The notes under the pieces were generated by a model, which made no database searches, had not been told where the DNA came from, and saw only the letters and a program-made list of their open reading frames with translations. From positions 960,344-1,024,343 of the forward strand of contig NZ_JARBUY010000001.1 in the NCBI RefSeq assembly GCF_028882255.1: 64,000 nucleotides of DNA. The letters run 5' to 3'. Origin of the DNA: Maribacter polysaccharolyticus. GTDB lineage: Bacteria; Bacteroidota; Bacteroidia; Flavobacteriales; Flavobacteriaceae. The translations under genes and the position numbers were made by a program. This document shows, in pieces, positions 56,786 to 64,000 of the stretch; within the stretch, counting starts at the first letter, position 1, and each line of letters starts with the position of its first letter.

Positions 56786-57817
56786 TCAAGAGCTTTTTTC
56801 CCTACCCACTATTTTTACAATACGGTTAATAACGATCTCGGATAAATTCCATTCGTACCCATTGAAATCAGTTGTATTTATAAATTGAACGACTACGGTA
56901 TCGATATCTTTGTGATATTCCGCAAGACTCTGATAGCCTGGAACCAGTCCGCCATGGTCATAGACGTAAGGATAGATTTCCTGTTCCCCTTCATCAAATA
57001 TTGAACCATCGTTCAATGCCCTGAGAAATATGCCTACGTCTTCTGCAGTAGCCAACATTCCATTTTCGTTTGTTTTAAAATCTTTGTCAACACCTACATA
57101 ATAGCCGCTCATCACATCGTCTATATTCACTTCCTTAAGCGAAAAGAACGTATTTTTTAACCCAAGTGGAATAAGGATTTCTTCCTTGATATACTGTTCA
57201 TGGCTATACCCTATCACTTTCTCGATGATCCGGCGAAGCAACAAATAATTCGTGTTTGAATATTCATACCCCTCATCGGGTTCAAAACTAGCAGGCAGAT
57301 CAAGGGCGAATTCCAGGGCTCTTTTACCATTTTCCTGTTCGTTTTCCCAATACGTAGGATTATCGGTGAAATTGGGAATACCACTGCGGTGTTGCACCAT
57401 CATTCTCAAAGTGATTTTATCCGCATTTTCAATCCTTCCTACAAGTTCGGGAAAATAATCAGCAAGCGTTTCATCCAAGGACAAGTGTTTGTCTTTGGCT
57501 AGTTTCGTAATAGCAACGGCAACATATAATTTACTGATACTGGCAATCTTGAATAAGGATTTCGGGTCGGCAGGTATTTTATTTTCCCGGTCGTTCCACC
57601 CCCCTGTATAAAATGCCGGTGGTTTGCCCGCTTCGTCCACATAAACGATCATGCCATCAAAGCCATGGCCAATGGCCTCTTCTACTTGTTCTTGAACCGT
57701 ATCGGGTAAGGGTAAAATCCAAGCCTTTACCAAGATCCATGGTACGAAAAACATGGAGACTATGGTTCCTATGAGCAATCCGATTCTAATAATCCGTTGT
57801 TTTTGTTTCTTGTTCAT
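56786..57817 (-). CDS. Serine hydrolase, beta-lactamase/DD-peptidase-like
   Basis: A 343 aa protein with an N-terminal membrane anchor (about 10-33). The penicillin-binding fold motifs are S-I-S-K (Ser93 to Lys96), YSNTNY near 195 and HGG near 290. Class C beta-lactamase-like proteins of this kind act as esterases, peptidases or amidases outside the cell. The substrate is unknown. The 57818-58298 gap upstream contains no gene I can recognise. Confidence 0.86.
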   Translation of the reverse strand: MNKKQKQRIIRIGLLIGTIVSMFFVPWILVKAWILPLPDTVQEQVEEAIGHGFDGMIVYVDEAGKPPAFYTGGWNDRENKIPADPKSLFKIASISKLYVAVAITKLAKDKHLSLDETLADYFPELVGRIENADKITLRMMVQHRSGIPNFTDNPTYWENEQENGKRALEFALDLPASFEPDEGYEYSNTNYLLLRRIIEKVIGYSHEQYIKEEILIPLGLKNTFFSLKEVNIDDVMSGYYVGVDKDFKTNENGMLATAEDVGIFLRALNDGSIFDEGEQEIYPYVYDHGGLVPGYQSLAEYHKDIDTVVVQFINTTDFNGYEWNLSEIVINRIVKIVGREKSS

Positions 57818-58298
57818 ACCATTGAATGTTATTCTAAAAACGTCTTTTTTTATTTCCTTCCATGAGGCATCCGCTGCTCATCCTCCTTCTAATTTGTCGA
57901 AAACCCGACGTGCATTTTTTCTTCGGGAATCCTATAATCCATCTTCTTTGATGCCGTTCTTTCCAATTTATATTCATTGGACCTACTGATTCCCCATCGC
58001 ACCAAATTGAAATGCTACTTAATCAATACAGTTTCGACAATGGGCAAAATATAGGCCTCCTGAAATACTTATCGATCGATACGCGCCATTTTTTACCTTC
58101 CTCGTATGGATATATTCCCCTCACAGCGCCTGCATGCTCTTTGGTCCATATTTTGACCGAAATCTATTTGCCCCTGAAATTTAACACTTTTTTGCTTTCG
58201 TTGCCAGACCTATAAATCAGTAACCCTTTGCATGTACACGGGAAGCTAGGACATGACTTCTCAATATCGAAGTATCGCGGATTCCGGCCCCAAAAAAG

Positions 58299-59411
58299 CT
58301 AATTTTCAGCATATTCCTTATTCGGGATGGATATTGGGGCTTGGACCTTATCGCTTTTTCTGGATGTCCATTTCATCCCAAATAAGGGACCCAAAAAATA
58401 GATCCGTCTGACCACGGATTCATATAGGACAAAACAACCTATTCCCGTAAACATGGTGATGGCCAAAAATTTTAGGACAACGGGGATTTCAAGGGGCAAA
58501 ATAAGCAATGCTCCGGCATACAGCACGAACATATGGATAATGTAGACGGGATATGCCGCTTTGCTTAAGTAACCCAGAAGAGCACTAGGACGGTTCAGAT
58601 TTTTGTGACCGAGACCGAATACCCAAAAAATCCAGCAATTGGATTCAATGGCCATTAGGTAACCCGGAGCTTCCGTTTCATACATAATGTATCGTACCCC
58701 ATATAAAACAACGGCCATTCCAAAATATAACCACCTCCATTTCAAAACGGTTTTCCAAAAGGCTTCACCACTGTACATCAGGATAAAACCAAAAAAGAAA
58801 GCGAGGAGCCCTATAAAAAACCCATGCCATGTTTGTGCATACATCGCGAATAGTTGGGGCCTTACCACTATGGTCTCAAGGACAAATACCAGGGACAATA
58901 ACAATGGCCCACCAGGATGCCCCATGACTAAGGATAATCCTTTTCTTAGTTTGCCTCCCCCTTTTTGCTTTAAACAGTAGAAAAACGGCAACAACACCAA
59001 TACGTACACAAATATATTTCCCAAGAACCATAAATGGCCTTGGTGGGGAAAATAGCCCAAGGGCATATTGTAATATTTTTGGAATATGAACATATGCAGT
59101 GGGGTTATGGCCACAATACCAAAGAGAAAAGGCAGGAGGATACGCATTGTACGCTCCAAAAGCAATTGCCTCCAACTTCTTTTCTTCATGGCAAAATACA
59201 GTCCCATCCCCGAAACATAAAATAACAAGGGAATCCTCCATACATTGAGCATTGTCATGGGTTTCCAGAGCCCTTCAAGAAGTTCATTACTCCTTATAAA
59301 GCCAATGAACATGGCCCAAGGCTGAAAAATTATGGCTATGTGATAGATGAGCAACAAGCCAATGGCCAATACCCGTAACCAATCAATATCGTGTCGTCTT
59401 TCTGTTGTCAT
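58299..59411 (-). CDS. Acyltransferase family 3 membrane protein
   Basis: A 370 aa protein with about ten membrane segments. The N-terminus RRHDIDWLRVLAIGLLLIYH carries the conserved Arg and His typical of acyltransferase-3 proteins, and VWRIPLLFYVSGMGLYFAM and RTMRILLPFLFG follow. They transfer acetyl or succinyl groups to surface or periplasmic glycans and lipids. It lies 21 bp downstream of the ankyrin lipoprotein gene. Confidence 0.87.
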   Translation of the reverse strand: MTTERRHDIDWLRVLAIGLLLIYHIAIIFQPWAMFIGFIRSNELLEGLWKPMTMLNVWRIPLLFYVSGMGLYFAMKKRSWRQLLLERTMRILLPFLFGIVAITPLHMFIFQKYYNMPLGYFPHQGHLWFLGNIFVYVLVLLPFFYCLKQKGGGKLRKGLSLVMGHPGGPLLLSLVFVLETIVVRPQLFAMYAQTWHGFFIGLLAFFFGFILMYSGEAFWKTVLKWRWLYFGMAVVLYGVRYIMYETEAPGYLMAIESNCWIFWVFGLGHKNLNRPSALLGYLSKAAYPVYIIHMFVLYAGALLILPLEIPVVLKFLAITMFTGIGCFVLYESVVRRIYFLGPLFGMKWTSRKSDKVQAPISIPNKEYAEN

Positions 59412-59432
59412 GGCTATAAAATTTTAAGTCCT

Positions 59433-60032
59433 TTATTGCAACATCATCGCAATGACCAGACGGGTTTTTTCTATTTCCTTTAAATCAATTTGCATACCCA
59501 ACGGCCCCAATTGTTGCTGAAGCATTTCATAGATGGGTTTCATTTCCTCAAAAGGCCCCATTACGGTTTCCCTTGCCGTAAGGCCAAAATTGTTTTTTAA
59601 GGTTTTATCCGCCTTGGCGTCGATTAGCAGCTGTACGACTTCCACCCTACCGAAGAATGCAGCAACATGTAAGGCCGTGGCCCCATCATTGTTCTTTAAC
59701 GTTAAATCCGCCCCGGCATCGATCAGCAGCTGCGATATCTTATTTTTTCCGAAACTTGCCGCAGTGATCAATGGGGTAGCGCCACTCATGGGGTCTTTTT
59801 TGTCAATATCCGTTCCAGCCTTAATGTGCTGTTCAACGGCTTCATGATTATCCGATAATATCGCTGCCTGAATATTGATTCCAGGTTTTTTGACGCTGGC
59901 CTCGGTTTTGATGCCAACAGCCGACCCTGCTTTTGGCTTATCGCCAGACTCCCCACAGGCACCTGTGAACAAAAGAAGGGCGAATGACATGTTTACCAAT
60001 GATTTCAATGGATTGATTTTGAAAGTTTTCAT
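59433..60032 (-). CDS. Ankyrin-repeat lipoprotein
   Basis: The ATG at 60032 gives 199 aa with a signal ending LLLFTGAC; a longer frame adds 23 unsupported residues. Three ankyrin repeats are clear: AAILSDNHEAVEQHIKAG, SGATPLITAASFGKNKIS and DGATALHVAAFFGRVEVVQL. The C-terminal about 45 residues are helical. A protein-interaction or inhibitor role in the periplasm is likely, but the partner is unknown. It is divergent from the AraC-TPR regulator. Confidence 0.87.
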   Translation of the reverse strand: MKTFKINPLKSLVNMSFALLLFTGACGESGDKPKAGSAVGIKTEASVKKPGINIQAAILSDNHEAVEQHIKAGTDIDKKDPMSGATPLITAASFGKNKISQLLIDAGADLTLKNNDGATALHVAAFFGRVEVVQLLIDAKADKTLKNNFGLTARETVMGPFEEMKPIYEMLQQQLGPLGMQIDLKEIEKTRLVIAMMLQ

Positions 60033-60269
60033 GATTCTAATTTTTAATTGTTGTTTGTAAATTTCGTTATCACAAATGTCGAACAGAACCTGATGCAACA
60101 CCTATGAGCTATGCGTAGAAAACCGTCAAGTTTCGGGAGGGCATAAAAATTATGGCGCAGGGATATCAATTATGATGCAAACGCGAACGAAAACTTTTCA
60201 AAAAGTGACCATCGGCACAATCTGAATTTTAACACATTTTTTCTAATTTAGAACCTGTAACGAAACCAT

Positions 60270-62330
60270 ATGGATAATCCCACATCATCTAGGTCGAATT
60301 TTATGGCACAAGCCGAGGCGATAATTCTGGAGCATATGGCCAATGAGCAATTTGGTGTATCCGAACTGGCCAAAGCCTTACATATGAGCAGGTCTAACCT
60401 ACTCAGGAAAATCAAGAAACATACACAGCTTTCGGCGAGCCAATTCATTCGTCAAGTTCGCCTTAGGGAAGGGATGGCGTTGCTAAAGGACACCTCCCTA
60501 ACGGTTTCTGAGATTTCCTATCAAGTAGGCTTTGGAAGTTCCTCTTATTTCATTAAATGTTTTCGAGAGCAGTATGGATATCCTCCCGGCGAGGTCGGTA
60601 AAGGTACCGTACAGATCGAAAGTGAAAAGATCAAGCCTAACTTTTTAAAAAAATACCGTTGGCCTACCATTGTTACGGCATCAATTCTAATAGTGGCGGT
60701 TTCCTTTTTCCTTATTGGCAAAAAAGATACCGTGAACAGGTTGGAAACCAAAAAATCGATAGCCGTATTGCCCTTTAAAAATGACAGTAGCGACTCCACC
60801 AATCTGTATTTTGTAAATGGGCTTATGCAATCGGCTTTGAACAATCTTCAAAAAATCGAAGCCCTAAGGGTAATCAGTAGGACCTCGGTAGAAAAGTACC
60901 GAAAAACCGAAAAGGGCATCCCTGAGATAGCCGAAGAACTGAATGTGGATTATTTGGTTGAAGGTAGTGGCCAAAGGGTCGATAATCAGGTGCTCCTCAA
61001 TATCCAATTGATCGAAGCGTCAACGGATACCCCTATTTGGGCCGAACAGTACAATCAGGAGGTAGTCGACATTTTTACGCTGCAAAACGATGTGGCCAAA
61101 AAAATTGCGGATGCCATTGAGACGGTCGTGACCCCGGCAGAAATGGAGCAAATTGATAAAAAACCAACTGAAAACCTTCTGGCCTACGATTATTACCTCC
61201 AAGCATTGGACCCTTTTTACTCACGCACTCCAGAAGGTTTGGAAAAAGCCATCCCTTTATTTGAAAAAGCCATAGAACATGATCCACAGTTCGCCCTCGC
61301 CTATGCTGACCTTGCCATATCGTATTACTATCTTGACATATACCGGAAGCAGAAGCGATATACCGACCTTATAAATAATTATTCGGATAAGGCCTTACTG
61401 TATGATTCCAAAAATGACGTAAGCCTAATCTCCAAGGCATTGTATTATATGCATACCGAGGAATACAGATTGGCATTGCCCCATTTGGAGAAGGCCCTGG
61501 AATACAATCCCAATTCGGCCGATGTTGTTCAAGTACTTTCCATCTTATACAACAGTTACATTCCAGATACTGCCAAATACCTCAAGTATGCCTTGATGGG
61601 TATTCAGCTTAATATTGCCTCCAACGACTCGGTTTCCAAAAGTTATATTTATTTAAACCTAAGCAATGCCCTTGCCCAAACCGGTTTTACCGACGAGGCA
61701 TTCACCTATATTAATAAGTCACTGGATTACGACCCCGGTAATTACTATGCCCCTTATTTAAAAATCTACATCCAGTATGCCAAGGATCGGGATATGGAGA
61801 AAGTCAAAAAATCATTACTGGAAGTATTGGAAAAGGATAGCACCCGCTTGGATATTTTACAGGAAGTGGGCAAAATGTACTATTTCCAAGAAGACTTCGA
61901 AAATGCTTTTAAGTATTATGAAAGGTTTGTAGCCATCCGGAAAAAGCAAAACTTGAGTATTTATCCCCATGAAGACGGAAAGATCGGTATGGTCTATGAA
62001 AAAATGGGGCTCGATGAACAAGCGTCTGAATTGTTCAAGGCGTATGCCGACTATTGTGAAAGGGACGAATCAATTTACAAAAATGCGAGTATGGCCCTGA
62101 AGTATGCCTATGAAGGGAAGATCGACCAAGGTATGGAACAGCTGAAAATCTTCGCATTACAAGACCATTACCAATATTGGATCTTATTGTTCCTCGAAAA
62201 AGACCCACTGATCGATCCGTTGAAAAAGCATCCTGAGTACAAAAAGACGATCCAAAAGATCAAAGACAGGTTTTGGGACAATCAGGCCAAACTGAAAAAA
62301 TCCTTGGAAGAGCAAGGGCTTATTTCATAG
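60270..62330 (+). CDS. Membrane regulator: AraC HTH, transmembrane helix, TolB-like domain, TPR repeats
   Basis: A 686 aa protein of unusual order. An AraC-type DNA-binding domain comes first (about 10-105: FGVSELAKALHMSRSNLLRKI, SLTVSEISYQVGFGSSSYF). One membrane helix follows (about 130-150), then a TolB-N/FlgO-like domain (SIAVLPFKNDSSDSTNLYF and VDYLVEGSGQRVDNQVLL, about 165-280). TPR repeats fill the rest (FEKAIEHDPQFALAYADLAI, LEKALEYNPNSADVV). The HTH is cytoplasmic and the TPR part periplasmic, so it may sense an envelope signal and act directly on DNA. The divergent ankyrin lipoprotein and acyltransferase genes are candidate targets. Confidence 0.9.
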   Translation: MDNPTSSRSNFMAQAEAIILEHMANEQFGVSELAKALHMSRSNLLRKIKKHTQLSASQFIRQVRLREGMALLKDTSLTVSEISYQVGFGSSSYFIKCFREQYGYPPGEVGKGTVQIESEKIKPNFLKKYRWPTIVTASILIVAVSFFLIGKKDTVNRLETKKSIAVLPFKNDSSDSTNLYFVNGLMQSALNNLQKIEALRVISRTSVEKYRKTEKGIPEIAEELNVDYLVEGSGQRVDNQVLLNIQLIEASTDTPIWAEQYNQEVVDIFTLQNDVAKKIADAIETVVTPAEMEQIDKKPTENLLAYDYYLQALDPFYSRTPEGLEKAIPLFEKAIEHDPQFALAYADLAISYYYLDIYRKQKRYTDLINNYSDKALLYDSKNDVSLISKALYYMHTEEYRLALPHLEKALEYNPNSADVVQVLSILYNSYIPDTAKYLKYALMGIQLNIASNDSVSKSYIYLNLSNALAQTGFTDEAFTYINKSLDYDPGNYYAPYLKIYIQYAKDRDMEKVKKSLLEVLEKDSTRLDILQEVGKMYYFQEDFENAFKYYERFVAIRKKQNLSIYPHEDGKIGMVYEKMGLDEQASELFKAYADYCERDESIYKNASMALKYAYEGKIDQGMEQLKIFALQDHYQYWILLFLEKDPLIDPLKKHPEYKKTIQKIKDRFWDNQAKLKKSLEEQGLIS

Positions 62331-62524
62331 CACGGAATAATTGCATCCTTCCCGGAATCTACAGGCATCCACATAGAAAAGACGGTATTTAAAAAAGGGG
62401 AAAGTTTTAAGACCACTGCCTTAATCCCGGTCCTCCCAAATAAGTAAAAACATAACTGGCCGCACAGGATTACCTCCCTGCGCTCGGTGAACCTGAAATG
62501 GGGTTGTTGCCCAAGATAATCCGA

Positions 62525-62553
62525 CACAGGCCACGGCCTGTGCGTATTTTTTG
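62525..62553 (+). terminator. Hairpin with T run downstream of the AraC-TPR gene
   Basis: CACAGGCC (62525-62532) and GGCCTGTG (62535-62542) form a perfect inverted repeat with 2-nt spacing, followed by a run of T. It lies about 195 bp after the stop. The interval 62331-62524 holds nothing else I recognise. Confidence 0.55.
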
Positions 62554-62599
62554 TTTTCCATTGCTTAAGTACCTAGCGGTACTGCACTACGGAAAACAA

Positions 62600-62629
62600 A
62601 AAATCCGACCACTTTCGTGATCGGATTTT
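62600..62629 (-). terminator. Terminator of the lost tRNA gene
   Basis: A 13-bp stem (62600-62612 with 62617-62629, one wobble pair) closes a 4-nt loop, GAAA when read leftward. Read leftward it is followed by a T-rich tract. It directly follows the tRNA 3'-end remnant on the minus strand, as for a native tRNA gene. Confidence 0.65.
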
Positions 62630-62631
62630 CT

Positions 62632-62663
62632 TGGTCGGGGTGGCAGGGCTTGAACCCAACCAC
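62632..62663 (-). other. tRNA 3'-end remnant, putative att site of an integrated element
   Basis: On the minus strand the sequence ends TTCAAGCCCTGCC then ACCCCGACCA: a T-loop, the 3' half of a T-stem, an acceptor strand and an encoded CCA. The 5' half of the T-stem no longer pairs well and no anticodon or D arm follows. Retention of just the 3' end is typical of a tRNA-targeted integration site. The intact tRNA copy is not in the window. Confidence 0.55.
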
Positions 62664-63297
62664 ATAAAACTTTACATACCAACAAGTTACATTTCAAAAA
62701 AACTTAACTGTTAGCCGATTTGTTGACGATACTTAAATGAACTTAAAGTAAAATGCCTTACTTCTGACGTTACGAATATAAAATATGTTAATTATTAAAA
62801 CAACATAATTCGCGTCGAATCTTATAGATGTGTGACTATCACATTAACCGTTCCTACAGAGCATTCTGATCTCCTCTTTAACGACATTCGGTTAAGGTTC
62901 TTAACTGCAGTGAATAATTCGTGTGAGTTCATTAGTAAAATATTGGGCAAGAGGACATATGAAGTTGAGGGTGTTTTCATTTGTTTCGTCATTTAATCAA
63001 CCACAGTATGTTGTCAGACGAAAGCCAAATCACTTAAAAAGATACATTTTATTACTGAACCGAAAAGGCCATTCCAACAATTAGATAGACACAAACGTTA
63101 AAACTGTTTTGTTATCCGATTTGTAGACTTTTCTTGACGGATTCAATTATTTCTCTTGATTCTTGAAAATACGATAAATCTTGAAAATCAACGGATTAAA
63201 TGCATTTTTTTAGAGATAAAATTAGCAACTATTTTCATATAGATTCATTTAACTTCAAATTAAACACTTTTCCAGCGGTAATTCGTTTCACAAAATC
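62664..63297. other. AT-rich region without recognisable genes
   Basis: About 630 bp markedly richer in A and T than the flanking core, with no convincing reading frame on either strand. It lies between the tRNA remnant and the broken ATPase gene and probably belongs to the integrated element. Confidence 0.4.
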
Positions 63298-64000
63298 TAT
63301 TTCGACGTATAATTGCTAAGAAAGCAATCGATATACCTCGGCAGTTGCATCCCCAAATAATAGGGTAAATTCATCAATAAGTAGGGAGTTCCTTCGATTG
63401 ATGTAAAATTTTAAATTCTCTCGCGTACATTCTCACAGCATATTGATGGTCTGTTCTATCCATAAATTGATGCAAGGATTTCAAGGTTCCTATTGCGCCA
63501 GACTTTATTTCAATTGGAACAATCTTATCACGATAGGCATCTACCAAATCTACTTCGGATGAAGACTATTTTCTTTCACGCACCCAAAAATGAGGTTTGG
63601 TATTTGTTATGGTGTTTAAAGATATGAGTTCTTGAGTGATTAAATGTGGTATTATAGCTCCTTTAAAGGCTTTGCTCAAATCATCCATACCTAATAACTG
63701 AGCTTGTACTCCCAAGCTGTAGTTCACTAATCCTGTATCCAAAAGTTGCAACCTTGGTGATTTTTTGATATCTGATTTGATAGGTGGCTCTATATCCGTG
63801 GTAGTATAAATAAGTTGTACAATCTTGGCTGCATCAAGATTACGCATGGCCTCCCCTACCTCCCTTGACCTATAGTTGGATTTTCCGAAATTTTGGAATT
63901 TGATTCGTTGGTCAATATGTAAGTGTGCGGTGCCCATGATATGTTTAATAACCTTTCATTCTGTGGCATTAGAAGTATATTTTTCAACATCCTCTTTGTA
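63298..64000 (-). pseudogene. Broken AAA-type ATPase with DUF4143 C-terminal domain (partial)
   Basis: The C-terminal part of a DUF4143 ATPase reads leftward from the window edge but is interrupted. In order: YKEDVEKYTSNATE, an in-frame TGA near 63958, then the stretch with NFGKSNYRSREVGEAMRNLD and LQLLDTGLVNYSLGVQAQLL, a TAG at 63566-63568 after WVRERK, continued in frame as SSSEVDLVDAYRDKIVPIEI. A frameshift near 63400 then restores the family's typical ending, PYLLMNLPYYLGMQLPRYI. The restored text on both sides of each lesion argues for a real pseudogene. The ATPase half lies beyond the window. Confidence 0.8.

Noticed and set aside
1-64000. CRISPR arrays, rRNA, complete tRNA genes, insertion sequences
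   Set aside because: Looked for regular repeats, transposase motifs and cloverleaf patterns; none found apart from the tRNA 3' fragment.

Overview
The window looks like chromosome from a marine flavobacterium (Bacteroidota, probably Flavobacteriaceae; genus not determinable by eye). The evidence is two SusC/SusD pairs, a hybrid two-component regulator, many sulfatases and alpha-L-fucosidases, lipoprotein signals, promoters of the Bacteroidota type (TAnnTTTG) and almost no Shine-Dalgarno sequences.

Region A (1-22.4 kb) is a polysaccharide utilisation locus for a sulfated, acetylated, fucose-containing and probably uronate-containing glycan. A minus-strand run encodes GH88, a nucleoside-hydrolase-like exported protein, two GH29 fucosidases, a beta-propeller glycosidase, a sugar MFS porter, an esterase, a sulfatase and a heparinase II/III-like lyase that runs off the left edge. 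Divergent from it are SusC and SusD, followed by a decayed gene remnant and a one-protein hybrid two-component sensor/regulator.

Region B (22.6-34 kb) is a complete L-fucose catabolic regulon around an AraC-type regulator. The leftward operon carries a RhaD-type aldolase, FucI and an FGGY kinase. The rightward operon carries lactaldehyde dehydrogenase, FucP, a RhaM-type mutarotase and LutABC. Together they take L-fucose to dihydroxyacetone phosphate and, via lactaldehyde and lactate, to pyruvate. It is the cytoplasmic continuation of region A.

Region C (34-42 kb) holds an Lrp regulator divergent from a threonine dehydrogenase/KBL pair, a secreted alpha/beta hydrolase, and an operon of two lipoprotein sulfatases plus an unusual lipoprotein Asp/Glu-racemase-like protein.

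Region D (42-52.7 kb) has two methyltransferases and a DeoR regulator, then a rightward operon SusC-SusD-NamZ (DUF1343)-sodium/solute symporter-MurQ. I read this as a SusCD-coupled system for scavenging N-acetylmuramic acid or peptidoglycan fragments. It is the most interesting system in the window.

Region E (52.9-62.5 kb) is mixed housekeeping and regulatory content: an NAD(P)-binding protein, a CPBP protease, a membrane class III cyclase, a DUF6090 protein, a serine hydrolase, an acyltransferase, an ankyrin lipoprotein and an AraC-TPR membrane regulator. The right end (62.6-64 kb) shows a tRNA 3'-end remnant with its terminator, then AT-rich DNA with a broken DUF4143 ATPase gene. This looks like the edge of an integrated element.
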